NCBI RefSeq assembly: GCF_003335505.1
Contig: NZ_QPEX01000028.1
Span: forward strand, 124,001 to 188,000
Direction of reading: 5' to 3'
DNA length: 64,000 bases
DNA from: Bremerella cremea
GTDB lineage: Bacteria; Planctomycetota; Planctomycetia; Pirellulales; Pirellulaceae
Shown piece after piece: positions 53,936 to 63,114 of the stretch. The translations under genes were made by a program, and so were the position numbers. Below the pieces are notes generated by a model. It saw nothing but the letters and a program-made list of their open reading frames with translations. It searched no databases and had not been told where the DNA came from. Numbering within the stretch: the first letter of the stretch is position 1; each line of letters opens with the position of its first letter.

Positions 53936-56373
53936 TGGAGACGTTCGCCCCTTACCTTCCGACGCTTCTGGCGACTGCGGTATTGTTACCGTTGGTTTCG
54001 TTCTGCGTGATCTTGTTGGCTGGCCCTCATTTGGGAAGTCGAGGCCGGGGGGCATCGTATGTCGCGACGACGGCGATCCTGGGCTCGCTCGTTCTGTCGA
54101 TCTTCGCGACCGGTATTTGGTTCGGCATGTACCAAACGCCTTCGTCCCATCATGGCGAGGATGCCGCGTCCGCCGAGCATGCTGAAGAAACGCATGCCGC
54201 CCCCCCGCATGAACCTCCGCCGGTAATTACCGGGCATGGCTACACCATCGCCACTTTGGCCGGGACCGAGGTGTCGATTAATTACTACATCGACGGCCTG
54301 ACGATTTTAATGTTTGGCTTGGTAACGTTCATCGCCACGTGCATTCATTTCTACTCGGCAGGCTACATGCACGACGAATTGCATGGCGTTGTCGATCATG
54401 AAGCGATTCGCCGCGATGGGGAATCGGTCCGCAGGCCGGGGCGTTATGCTCGCTTCTTTCAGGCCTTGTCGCTGTTTTGTTTCAGCATGTTGGGCCTAAT
54501 CATTTCAGGCAACTTCCTGATGACGTTTGTCTTCTGGGAATTGGTTGGCTTGTGTTCTTGGTTTTTGATCGGCTTCTACGTCGAACGTCACTCTGCTTCA
54601 ACAGCCGCGAACAAGGCGTTCATCGTCAACCGCGTGGGTGACTTCGGGATGTTGATCGGCATGATGACCCTGTGGGCTAGTCTGGGGACGTTTAATTTCG
54701 GGGATATCGAACGCGAAGCGGACAAGCCTGGTGTTTTTTCGCAGATGCGCAGCGAGAAGGATCATTATCAGTTGGTCGTCCCCGATGGTATGGTCGCGCT
54801 GGCCGCGAAGCAAAAAGTCGAAGAACTGGCGCTGTCTGCCGAAGAGCCACTAAGTGCCGCTCAGTTGCAAGCGAAAGTTGACGAAGCGATTCCCCTTTGG
54901 CGAGATGGAACCACCGAAGGGGATTCCACACGATACGGTTACATGCTGTTGATCATTGCCGGACTGGGAATCTTCTGTGGCTGTGTGGGAAAGAGTGCTC
55001 AATTTCCTCTACACGTTTGGTTGCCAGACGCCATGGAAGGACCGACGCCTGTTTCGGCCTTGGTTCATTCGGCGACGATGGTCGCTGCTGGCGTGTTTCT
55101 CGTGGCTCGCTCGTACCCGATTTTCGTGCCGGAAGTTTTGTTGGTAATTGCTTGTATCGGTTGTCTGACACTGCTGATTGGGGCCTCAATCGCCCTTGTC
55201 GCGACCGACATCAAACGTGTGCTGGCCTACTCCACAGTAAGCCAACTTGGTTACATGATGCTGGCACTGGGCGTTGGCGGTTGGGCCGCCGGTGTGATGC
55301 ACTTGGTAACGCATGCTTGCTTTAAGAGCTTATTGTTCTTGTGCTCTGGCTCGGTGATTCATGCGGTGCATACCAACGAGATGCCGCAGATGGGCGGTCT
55401 TCGTCATAAGATGCCTTGGACGGCATACACCATGCTGGTGGGTTGTTTGGCGATTGCTGGCGTCGGAATTCCTTCTGCGTTTGGAATTTCGTGCGGGCTA
55501 AGTGGCTATTACTCGAAGGACGCGATCCTCGAACAGATATACTCGTTTCGGATTATGAATCCCGTCTGGGGAAACATCTTCTTCGGAATCGCCGCTGGCG
55601 GAGCCGTGCTGACGGCGTTTTATATGTTCCGCATGTGGTACCTGACCTTCGCTGGCGAACCTCGCGCACGCAAGAAATACGATCATGCTCACGAGTCACC
55701 AAGAGTGATGGTGCTTCCACTGGTGATGCTGGCCGTTCTTGCTGTGGCGGTCGCTTGGCCGATTTACGATTGGTTCGGGTTGCCGACCCTCTCTCGCACG
55801 ATCGAACAGGCACGCCCCGCTGGAATCTGGAGCGACATGACCGGCTTGGCCTGGCATGTGGTGATGCCCGAGGAATCGAAAGGCCATGCCGCATCGGTAA
55901 AAGGACCGGTGGGGCTGATTGCTTTTGCAGCGGCCTTAAGCGGGATCTTGTTGGCCTCGGTTTTTTATCTGTGGCGAACGCTCGATGTGGCGGATGTTCG
56001 CAAGACGTTTGTGCCGATTTATGGTTTCCTGTTTGGGAAATGGTATTTCGACGAGATCTACCAGGTTGTCTTTGTGCAGGGAACACTGTGCATTGCGGCC
56101 ATGGTGGCTTGGTTCGATCGTAAGGTAATCGATCGCCTAGTCGACGGACTGGGCTGTCTGGTCGTGAAGCTTGCCCAGGCGGGCGACTTCTGGATCGATC
56201 GACGCGGCATCGATGGCTTGGTGACCTGGCTGGCCGATTCCACCTACGACCTGGGAAGTTGGCTACGCGGCTTGCAAACAGGGCACCTTCGGCAATACGT
56301 GATGTTGATCGTGGCGAGCACGGTTACGTTGTTTTTGATCCTGAGCTTTTGGACTTATTCCTTAGCACGTTAG
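53935..56373 (+). CDS. nuoL: NADH-quinone oxidoreductase subunit L
   Basis: 812 aa from ATG 53935; family usually 600-660. Antiporter-like core: FVFWELVGLCSWFLIGFY, NRVGDFGMLIGM, VHSATMVAAGVFLVARSYPIF, KRVLAYSTVSQLGYMMLALG and GLSGYYSKDAILEQIY, with the essential Glu, Lys and His. An extra soluble stretch lies around residues 250-310 (with QKVEELALSAEEPLSAAQLQ) and a His-rich stretch near residue 70-90. The C-terminal lateral helix region is present. It is a proton-pumping subunit at the far end of the membrane arm. Confidence 0.94.
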   Translation: METFAPYLPTLLATAVLLPLVSFCVILLAGPHLGSRGRGASYVATTAILGSLVLSIFATGIWFGMYQTPSSHHGEDAASAEHAEETHAAPPHEPPPVITGHGYTIATLAGTEVSINYYIDGLTILMFGLVTFIATCIHFYSAGYMHDELHGVVDHEAIRRDGESVRRPGRYARFFQALSLFCFSMLGLIISGNFLMTFVFWELVGLCSWFLIGFYVERHSASTAANKAFIVNRVGDFGMLIGMMTLWASLGTFNFGDIEREADKPGVFSQMRSEKDHYQLVVPDGMVALAAKQKVEELALSAEEPLSAAQLQAKVDEAIPLWRDGTTEGDSTRYGYMLLIIAGLGIFCGCVGKSAQFPLHVWLPDAMEGPTPVSALVHSATMVAAGVFLVARSYPIFVPEVLLVIACIGCLTLLIGASIALVATDIKRVLAYSTVSQLGYMMLALGVGGWAAGVMHLVTHACFKSLLFLCSGSVIHAVHTNEMPQMGGLRHKMPWTAYTMLVGCLAIAGVGIPSAFGISCGLSGYYSKDAILEQIYSFRIMNPVWGNIFFGIAAGGAVLTAFYMFRMWYLTFAGEPRARKKYDHAHESPRVMVLPLVMLAVLAVAVAWPIYDWFGLPTLSRTIEQARPAGIWSDMTGLAWHVVMPEESKGHAASVKGPVGLIAFAAALSGILLASVFYLWRTLDVADVRKTFVPIYGFLFGKWYFDEIYQVVFVQGTLCIAAMVAWFDRKVIDRLVDGLGCLVVKLAQAGDFWIDRRGIDGLVTWLADSTYDLGSWLRGLQTGHLRQYVMLIVASTVTLFLILSFWTYSLAR

Positions 56374-56406
56374 TAAACCCGCGCTGGACTGCCGAAAGGC
56401 AATCGC

Positions 56407-58173
56407 ATGGATAACCTCACACTTACCGTCGTTACCTCGCTGATCTTCACGCCTGTGTTGGGCGCGGTCGTGCTGTTGTTCTTTCCTTCCGAGAACAAGC
56501 CACTGATTCGCTGGTTTACGCTGCTGATTACCTTGCTAGTAATGCTGCCCACTTTGTGGATGGCGATGCCGTATAGCGAGCAGTTGAGTTTTCAAACCGA
56601 ATTGGCCGGTGTGCAGAAGGTGATTCAGGTACCTTGGATCCCTTCTTTTGATATCCAATTTTTCCTCGGAATCGACGGAATCAGTTTTCCGTTGTTGATG
56701 CTGACGGCGGTGATTTCCTGCCTGGCGATGGGGGCGAGTTGGACGATCGATAAGTACGTGAAAAGTTACTGCGTGCTGTACTTGCTGCTCTTGGCTGGCA
56801 TGATGGGCGTATTTCTATCGCTCGACTTCTTCTTGTTCTACATCTTCTGGGAAGTCATGCTGTTGCCGATGTATTTTTTGATTGGCGTTTGGGGTGGCCC
56901 GCGCAAGGAATACGCGGCGATCAAGTTTTTTCTGTACACGCTATTGGGTAGCGTGTTGATGTTGATTGCCTTGCTGATGCTTTACTTCAATAGCGATCTG
57001 AGGCAGCTTTCGGCAGATCAACTCGACGTAGCGCATGTGGCGGCCTGGGACGAGGCTGGGCAACGGCTTACCAGTGAAGCGTACAAGCAGCAGTTGGATG
57101 AACAAAAATACCCGGTGCATACGTTTAATATTTTAGCGCTGCAGCAATTGGGGCAGCACACCGATGTTTTCGATCAGGCGATCTTGGCCGGCAAATCGAT
57201 TCAATGGTGGGCGTTTGTGTTGCTGTTCATCGGTTTTGTCATCAAGGTGCCGAGCGTGCCTCTGCATACTTGGCTGCCCGATGCCCACGTCGAAGCCCCC
57301 ACGCCCATCTCGATGATCTTAGCCGGCGTGCTGCTAAAGATGGGGGGCTATGGGATTGTGCGAATTTGCTACCCGATTTGTCCAGATGCTGGATACGATT
57401 TGGTGTGGCTGGTTTGCTCGATCGGCGTAATTAGCATGGTCTACGGAGCGTTCGCTGCGTTGGCTCAAAAAGACTTCAAGCGGATGGTCGCCTACAGTTC
57501 GGTGAGCCACATGGGCTATGTGGTGCTGGGACTTGGGGCATGGAGTGCCACCGTGGGTAACGTTTTCGATCCGATCTCGTGGAGCATGGGCGTCAAAGGG
57601 GCTTTGTTCCAAATGATTGGACACGGCATCAGTTCCGCCGGAATGTTCTTCATGGTAGGCGTGATTTACGATCGTGTTCATCATCGCGATCTTGATAAGT
57701 TCGGCGGCTTGTACGGCAAGATGCCGGTTTACACGGCGATGGCCATGCTGCTCTTCTTTGCCGGCCTAGGGCTGCCAGGTCTGTGTGGTTTCATTGGGGA
57801 AGCATTTGTGGTGCTTTCTGTTTGGAAGTTAAGCGGAGCGTTGGCTGTCGTTGCCGCTTTTGTCGTGATTTTGGCGGCCGCTTACATCTTGTGGGCGATT
57901 CAACGGGTTTACCTTGGCCCTGAGTATCGCGGTCCGCATGAAGACGAGCTAAGCGAAATCACCCCGCGTGAGTTCCTCATTGCCCTTCCCTTGTGCGTGT
58001 TGGCGGTGGTGTTGGGTATTTTTCCCTCGATCATGTTTCGCTACATGGACAGCACGGTCGACCAGCAGATCGCCGATTTGACCGAGTGGACCGAAGAGGT
58101 GAAATATCCTCGCCTGCGTGCCGAACGTGAGGCCGCGCAAGTCGATGAAGATGAAGTTGCCTCGAAAGATTAG
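56407..58173 (+). CDS. nuoM: NADH-quinone oxidoreductase subunit M
   Basis: 588 aa (family about 490-530). About 14 helices; IFWEVMLLPMYFLIGVWGG (Glu in TM5), FIGFVIKVPSVPLHTWLPDAHVEAPTPISMILAGVLLKMGGYG and FKRMVAYSSVSHMGYVVLGL are signatures. An extra polar loop of about 60 residues (DLRQLSADQLDVAHVAAWDE) sits around residues 195-255, and the charged C-terminal tail is longer than usual. 33 bases after nuoL. Confidence 0.95.
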   Translation: MDNLTLTVVTSLIFTPVLGAVVLLFFPSENKPLIRWFTLLITLLVMLPTLWMAMPYSEQLSFQTELAGVQKVIQVPWIPSFDIQFFLGIDGISFPLLMLTAVISCLAMGASWTIDKYVKSYCVLYLLLLAGMMGVFLSLDFFLFYIFWEVMLLPMYFLIGVWGGPRKEYAAIKFFLYTLLGSVLMLIALLMLYFNSDLRQLSADQLDVAHVAAWDEAGQRLTSEAYKQQLDEQKYPVHTFNILALQQLGQHTDVFDQAILAGKSIQWWAFVLLFIGFVIKVPSVPLHTWLPDAHVEAPTPISMILAGVLLKMGGYGIVRICYPICPDAGYDLVWLVCSIGVISMVYGAFAALAQKDFKRMVAYSSVSHMGYVVLGLGAWSATVGNVFDPISWSMGVKGALFQMIGHGISSAGMFFMVGVIYDRVHHRDLDKFGGLYGKMPVYTAMAMLLFFAGLGLPGLCGFIGEAFVVLSVWKLSGALAVVAAFVVILAAAYILWAIQRVYLGPEYRGPHEDELSEITPREFLIALPLCVLAVVLGIFPSIMFRYMDSTVDQQIADLTEWTEEVKYPRLRAEREAAQVDEDEVASKD

Positions 58174-58193
58174 CACCGAGCCGTTGACCTGAT

Positions 58194-59903
58194 ATGTTCT
58201 TCACTTTGGTGAATCATCTGACGTCCGATACTCTCGCCAGCCTCTTGGGCTTTGGGGCGGAGTTGGTCTTGTGCGCGACGATCGTGGTGATTTTGTTGGC
58301 TCGGATGTTCCGCTTTTCCGAGAAGATCGATTCCGTTTACTTGGCATTGATCGGAACCGTCGCAGCAATTGCCATTCTTTCGCCTCTGGCTCCCTGGGAT
58401 ATCAGCCAGAGCCCGGCTCGGATGGTTGCCATCGGCGAACTGCCACGCGTGGAACTGTTCACCGGCATGTTGGTTCAAGATGGTTTCGCCGTGGTGACCA
58501 AAACGACCTTGCTGGTGTTTCTGCTGTTGTTCTTTTTGCTGGTAACGCTCACAAAAGTTCATCGCCAGGAAGACAACACCGACTTCATCACGCTTATTCT
58601 GGGTTCGACCTTGGGCATGTTTCTCATGGTCTCGGCGAACCACATGCTGGTCGTGTTCTTAGCGATCGAAATGGCATCCGTCCCTTCTTACGCACTCGCG
58701 GCGATGCGGCGAGGTGATCCGAAAGGTTCTGAAGCCGCGCTCAAGTATGCCGTTTACGGAGCCGGGACGGCTGGCGTAATGCTGTATGGAATGAGCCTAC
58801 TTTGCGGGATGTTAAACTCGGCCCATCTGCCAACCATGGCGATTCGGCTGAGCCAGATGGCTGGCGAAGGCTTTACGCCAGCTCAAACGGTCATTCTGGT
58901 GATGGCCGCACTGATGCTGTTTGCCGGGCTGGCGTTCAAGCTTTCGGCGGTCCCTTTTCATCAGTGGTGCCCCGATGTGTTTGAAGGGGCAACGGCAGAG
59001 GTCGGTGCGTTTTTGTCGGTTGCCTCGAAGGCAGCCGCTTTGGCATTACTTCTCCGCGTGGCCTTGGGTTTAGGGGCGATCGAAAGTGCTCCCCAGCCGT
59101 TGATTGCTACCGGAGAGGTGGCGGCGAATGTGGTCGAGACGAATCGTACCAGCGAGGTCGCAGCCGATTCGCAAGCGCCAACGGAAGCCATGCAACCGGT
59201 GCGAATGTTTATCTCGCTATTGATTGCCGCGATTGCGGCGGTGACTTGCACGTTTGGCAATCTGGCGGCGTTTGCCCAGACCAACATCAAGCGGTTGTTG
59301 GCCTATTCCACAATCGCCCATGCCGGTTACATGATGATGGCCGTACCGCCAATTCTTATTCTGGCGCCGATCAATCCGGAGGTCGCTGGTTCCTGTGCGG
59401 GATATTTAGCGTTGTATGTGGCGATTTATTTGTTGATGAACCTGGGAGCGTTTGCGGTTGTCGCCTTGGTACGCGATGTTACCGGCAGCGAAGAGATTTC
59501 GGACTACGCCGGGATGATCAAGCGGAGCATGCCGATTGCGATTTGCTTCACGATCTTGCTGGTGAGCCTCGTCGGGCTGCCTCCTTTGGCGGGCTTTATC
59601 GGCAAGTTCGCCGTTTTCGGAGGCTTAGCTCATGCTTACCTACTTACCGGCGAAACCTATCTGGTTGCCTTGTTAGTGGTGGGGTGTTTGAACACCGTAA
59701 TCAGCTTGTTCTACTATCTTCGCGTGGTGAAGATCATGACGATCGATCCCGTTCACTCCGAGGCTGCCCCAATGCAGGAGTCGCCTGGGGTGTTGCAGCT
59801 AGGCTACTTATGGGGGCTGACGGTGCCGGTGTTGGGGTTGATTGCCGGTTGGGACTTCCTCAATGTCTGGCTCCAGGCAGCCGTGCGTGGTTTGGTAATC
59901 TAG
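58194..59903 (+). CDS. nuoN: NADH-quinone oxidoreductase subunit N
   Basis: 569 aa. About 14 helices; AIEMASVPSYALAAMRRGDPKGSEAALKY, FKLSAVPFHQWCPDVFEGA, NIKRLLAYSTIAHAGYMMM and GLPPLAGFIGKFAVF are clear. The inserted loop near residues 295-325 (TGEVAANVVETNRTSEVAADS) is polar. It ends the operon of ten nuo genes. 20 bases later an unknown helical gene follows. Confidence 0.94.
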   Translation: MFFTLVNHLTSDTLASLLGFGAELVLCATIVVILLARMFRFSEKIDSVYLALIGTVAAIAILSPLAPWDISQSPARMVAIGELPRVELFTGMLVQDGFAVVTKTTLLVFLLLFFLLVTLTKVHRQEDNTDFITLILGSTLGMFLMVSANHMLVVFLAIEMASVPSYALAAMRRGDPKGSEAALKYAVYGAGTAGVMLYGMSLLCGMLNSAHLPTMAIRLSQMAGEGFTPAQTVILVMAALMLFAGLAFKLSAVPFHQWCPDVFEGATAEVGAFLSVASKAAALALLLRVALGLGAIESAPQPLIATGEVAANVVETNRTSEVAADSQAPTEAMQPVRMFISLLIAAIAAVTCTFGNLAAFAQTNIKRLLAYSTIAHAGYMMMAVPPILILAPINPEVAGSCAGYLALYVAIYLLMNLGAFAVVALVRDVTGSEEISDYAGMIKRSMPIAICFTILLVSLVGLPPLAGFIGKFAVFGGLAHAYLLTGETYLVALLVVGCLNTVISLFYYLRVVKIMTIDPVHSEAAPMQESPGVLQLGYLWGLTVPVLGLIAGWDFLNVWLQAAVRGLVI

Positions 59904-59923
59904 CCTAGAAGGACCTGATCGGC

Positions 59924-60364
59924 ATGTTGCCAGACAATCAACACCAGTTGCTTAACCGCTTGGCGGCTCTCCACCATCGTTCGTTGCCGACCTACCTGAC
60001 GTATGCCAAGCCATGGATACCTGTCGGCCAAGAAGACGATGCCCACGTTATCGATGACATCGCCGCCGATCATCACGAGTTGGTGGAACGTGTTCTGCAG
60101 GTATTGGAAAAGGACGATCGGCCGATTCACCTGGGGGACTTCCCCATGGACTATACCGACCTGAACGATTTGTCGCTCTCGTATATTTTGAATGAACTGA
60201 AGATCTACGAACGGAAGCTTTTGGCAACGCTAGAAGAGATGGCGCTCTGGGCGGATAAAGATGGCCCCGCTTTTCGCCTCGTTCAAAGAGCTACCGGACT
60301 TGCTGTTGGGCATCTGCAAAACTTGGAAGAAATGGGAACCCAAGCCCCTTCGATTCGTCCGTAG
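59924..60364 (+). CDS. Helical hypothetical protein after nuoN
   Basis: 146 aa, unknown. No signal or membrane span; predicted as mostly helical with conserved-looking DDIAADHHELVERVLQVLEKD and NELKIYERKLLATLEEMALWAD segments. His/Glu/Asp in the former could bind metal. It begins 20 bases after nuoN with a weak ribosome site, so it may share the nuo transcript, but a role in Complex I is not shown. The next gene starts 77 bases later. Confidence 0.55.
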   Translation: MLPDNQHQLLNRLAALHHRSLPTYLTYAKPWIPVGQEDDAHVIDDIAADHHELVERVLQVLEKDDRPIHLGDFPMDYTDLNDLSLSYILNELKIYERKLLATLEEMALWADKDGPAFRLVQRATGLAVGHLQNLEEMGTQAPSIRP

Positions 60365-60441
60365 ATCGTGCCGCCATTTGGGTTCGGTGCGATAGGCTGT
60401 TAGAAATTCGCCTTTAGATTCCCCTGGGAGAAACGCAACTC

Positions 60442-61224
60442 GTGGAATGGTTCGATACGCATGCCCATTTGTTTAATGAAGGGCTGTTACCGCAAATCGA
60501 CGATGTACTTGCCCGGGCGGAAGCTGCTGGTGTGGCAACGATGGTCGCTATCGGAACGACGCTCGAAGATAGTCGCATCTGCGTCGAATTGGCAGAGCGT
60601 TTCCCCCAGGTTTATGCCTCCGTAGGAATTCATCCGAATCATAGCGCCGAGGCTCAAGCTGGGGACTTAGACCAAATCGAAAAGCTGCTTACGCACGAAA
60701 AAGTCGTGGCTCTTGGCGAAACAGGGCTCGATCGACATTGGGACTTCGCCCCGATCGAACTGCAGAAAGAGTACCTGCAGTGGCATGTGGCTAAGTCGCG
60801 CGAGTATGGCAAGCCGCTAGTCATTCACATGCGAGATTGCCGCGAAGACGTTGTCGAGTTCCTGCAAGCCGCGCGAGCGGATGGCCCTCTGGCCGGAATC
60901 TTGCACTCTTACACCGGCGATGCCGAACTGGCGGAACTAGGTGTCGACTGTGGTATGCACATTAGTTTTGCAGGCATGCTGACCTTCAAGCGAAATCAAG
61001 AACTGCGCGACGTGGCTAAGACGATTCCGCTTGATCGACTTCTGGTAGAAACCGATTGCCCCTATCTAAGCCCGGAGCCTTGCCGTAAGCAGCGGACTAA
61101 TGAGCCAGCTCTCGTTGTTCATACCGGTACCTGCCTGGCCAACCAGCGCGGGATCAGCCCTGACGAGATGGCACGAATCACCACGGCAAACGCCCGGAAA
61201 TTGTTCGGCATTGCATCTGCTTAG
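60442..61224 (+). CDS. TatD-family metal-dependent DNase/hydrolase
   Basis: 260 aa from GTG 60442 (preceded by GGGAGAAA). Metal sites of the TIM-barrel family: FDTHAHL, GETGLDRHWD, HMRDC, HSYTGD and ETDCPYLSPEPCRKQRTNEP. Length and order match the YcfH/TatD group of Mg-dependent exonucleases. Probably cytoplasmic, involved in DNA repair or turnover. Confidence 0.93.
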   Translation: MEWFDTHAHLFNEGLLPQIDDVLARAEAAGVATMVAIGTTLEDSRICVELAERFPQVYASVGIHPNHSAEAQAGDLDQIEKLLTHEKVVALGETGLDRHWDFAPIELQKEYLQWHVAKSREYGKPLVIHMRDCREDVVEFLQAARADGPLAGILHSYTGDAELAELGVDCGMHISFAGMLTFKRNQELRDVAKTIPLDRLLVETDCPYLSPEPCRKQRTNEPALVVHTGTCLANQRGISPDEMARITTANARKLFGIASA

Positions 61225-61267
61225 CGATGCCTGGGGAGGCTGCCTTGGTTGAGGGATGTCGCTGGTT

Positions 61268-61280
61268 CGTTAGAATACGG
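61268..61280 (+). promoter_or_regulatory. Promoter-like CGTTAGAATACGG box
   Basis: Second copy of the 13-base string seen at 41367. TTGAGG stands 16 bases upstream of TAGAAT, which gives a plausible -35/-10 pair 52 bases before the peroxiredoxin-like gene. Confidence 0.5.
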
Positions 61281-61327
61281 AGACACCACACGAACAAGTC
61301 GAACCCCCAAACCTAGGACGTTTATCG

Positions 61328-61921
61328 ATGGTTAAGACCGCCAGCACTATGCTCCCTTTGGGAACATCTGCCCCTGATTTTTCTCTGCTGAATGTCGATT
61401 CCAAGACCGTCTCGTTGGCGGACTTTGCCGATGCCAAAGCGCTTGTGGTGATCTTCATGTGCAACCACTGCCCTTTCGTGAAACACTTGGCACCAGCGTT
61501 GGCTGAGTTCGGTCGTGAGTGCCAAGCCAAGGGAGCGGCGGTTGTCGCGATTAGCTCGAACGATGTTGCTAGTCATCCTGACGACTCGCCTGAGCAAATG
61601 GTTCACGAAGCTGAAAATCGTGGTTACACGTTCCCTTATCTGTACGACGAAGATCAAAGCGTTGCCCAGGCCTACAAGGCTGCTTGCACGCCGGACTTTT
61701 ACGTTTTTGATGCTGAAAAGAAGCTGGCCTATCGTGGGCAGTTTGATGCCAGCCGCCCTGGTAACGACGTTCCGGTAACTGGCGACGACTTGCGTAAAGC
61801 GGTGGACGCCGTGCTGGCTGGGCAACCGGTTCCCGAACCGCAAATGCCCAGCATCGGTTGCAACATCAAGTGGATCGCTGGTAAGGAGCCTGAATACTTC
61901 AATCCGGCTGGCACCGTTTAG
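61328..61921 (+). CDS. Thioredoxin-fold peroxiredoxin-like protein
   Basis: 197 aa. FMCNHCPFVKH with a CNHC active site where thioredoxins have CGPC, followed by AAVVAISSND and PYLYDEDQSVAQAYKAACTPDFYVFD with a further Cys, is the pattern of the PRX-like thiol proteins of the AhpC/TSA superfamily. The C-terminus has PSIGCNIKWI. No signal peptide. It probably acts on peroxides or protein thiols in the cytoplasm; exact substrate unknown. Confidence 0.88.
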   Translation: MVKTASTMLPLGTSAPDFSLLNVDSKTVSLADFADAKALVVIFMCNHCPFVKHLAPALAEFGRECQAKGAAVVAISSNDVASHPDDSPEQMVHEAENRGYTFPYLYDEDQSVAQAYKAACTPDFYVFDAEKKLAYRGQFDASRPGNDVPVTGDDLRKAVDAVLAGQPVPEPQMPSIGCNIKWIAGKEPEYFNPAGTV

Positions 61922-61942
61922 CTTTATTGCGTGCTGTTATCG

Positions 61943-61969
61943 AACTAGGCCCTGACGGTGCCTAGTTTT
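61943..61969. terminator. Bidirectional terminator between convergent genes
   Basis: AACTAGGC (61943-61950) and GCCTAGTT (61960-61967) form a stem with a 9-base loop. It overlaps the stop codon of the GCS2-family gene and is followed by a short T-run on the plus strand. Confidence 0.65.
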
Positions 61970-63104
61970 GAGCGGAATCGGCGGCCTTGGAGAGACGTGA
62001 TCCTTCCGACAAGATCCGAACCATTTCAGCCGCCGAGCCTGTTTTTTGTAGCAGCGTGCGCTGCTGCGAGGCCCAGCTAGGGCGATTGGCAATAACGTTG
62101 CAATGCTCTAGATAATCAGTGCATTGCAGCCGTTTGGCCAAAGGAGCCAAGGTGGTAACTAGCCGCTGCGTCATTTGGGGGACCGTTTCGACATCGAAGG
62201 TAAACGAATTGACCAACCGTGCCGCAGTACCAAACCTGGCTGCCCGCCATTTGTTTTGCCGAACCATCATGGGGTGGCAGTCGTGCTGATAAGCCCCTTC
62301 GTCGATCTCTCGCGATAGATGCACGATCAGGCATTGCGTCATGGCCGTCAGCGCTAAGACATCTTCCAGGCTGCCTGGCATATCGCAAACACGGACTTCC
62401 ACTGTACCGAAATTATGATGAGGACGAACGTCCCACCAGATCTCGCGAATCGTATTGATGAAGCCGGTGTCGACCATGTGGTTGACGATCCAAACGTACT
62501 CGCTCCAGTTACGCATTAAGGTCGGAATGCCAGCGGTTGGCAAGCCTTCCATGATCTTGGTCCGATGCGAAGCCAGGCCGGTATCGCGTGCTTCCCAGAA
62601 TGGGCTGGAACTGGAAAGGGCGAGTAACAGCGGCAGGTACTGCATAATACGGTCACAAATCATGACCGCTTTATCGCCCGATTCGACCCCGACATGCACG
62701 TGCAGGCCTTGAGTGACCAAACGCCGAGCCATCTCTTGTAGAAGTTCCAGCAGGTCGAGGTAACGCTGGTTGGGCGTAACTTTTTGCTCGCTCCATTTCG
62801 AGAAAGGATGCGTTGCGCCCCACCACAAGCGAAGATCTAATTTGTCGAGCACCCCTTCGATCTGCTTGACCCGTTTGGTCAAATCTTCTTCCGCTTCGGC
62901 CACGGTATGACAGATGCCGGTGTTAATTTCTAGACAGCACTGCATCAGTTCGGGCTTGTAAAGCTCGCGCTGATCCTCTGGCAGTTGATCGAGCACACGA
63001 TGAATGGCCGAAGCCAATTCCATCGTTTTGCTATCGATCAGGCCGAGTTCCAATTCAACTCCGAGGGTGGGGTAATGGTTGGAACGAAACTCGATTTTTG
63101 TCAT
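61962..63104 (-). CDS. Glutamate-cysteine ligase family 2 (YbdK-like carboxylate-amine ligase)
   Basis: 380 aa, family about 370-380. TLGVELELGLID (ATP/Mg-binding Glu), CCLEINTGICHTVAEAE, LHVHVGVESGDKAVMI, LSSSSPFWEARDTGLASHR and WWDVRPHHNFGTVEVRVCDMP are the signature segments. Members have weak glutamate-cysteine ligase activity; the real substrate is unclear. The upstream M20 peptidase gene ends 10 bases before it, so they share a transcript. Confidence 0.9.
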   Translation of the reverse strand: MTKIEFRSNHYPTLGVELELGLIDSKTMELASAIHRVLDQLPEDQRELYKPELMQCCLEINTGICHTVAEAEEDLTKRVKQIEGVLDKLDLRLWWGATHPFSKWSEQKVTPNQRYLDLLELLQEMARRLVTQGLHVHVGVESGDKAVMICDRIMQYLPLLLALSSSSPFWEARDTGLASHRTKIMEGLPTAGIPTLMRNWSEYVWIVNHMVDTGFINTIREIWWDVRPHHNFGTVEVRVCDMPGSLEDVLALTAMTQCLIVHLSREIDEGAYQHDCHPMMVRQNKWRAARFGTAARLVNSFTFDVETVPQMTQRLVTTLAPLAKRLQCTDYLEHCNVIANRPSWASQQRTLLQKTGSAAEMVRILSEGSRLSKAADSAQN

Positions 63105-63114
63105 GGGGTTCGTC

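Noticed and set aside
55416-56123. 235-aa plus frame within nuoL
   Set aside because: Overlaps NuoL in another phase, Arg/Cys-rich shadow translation.
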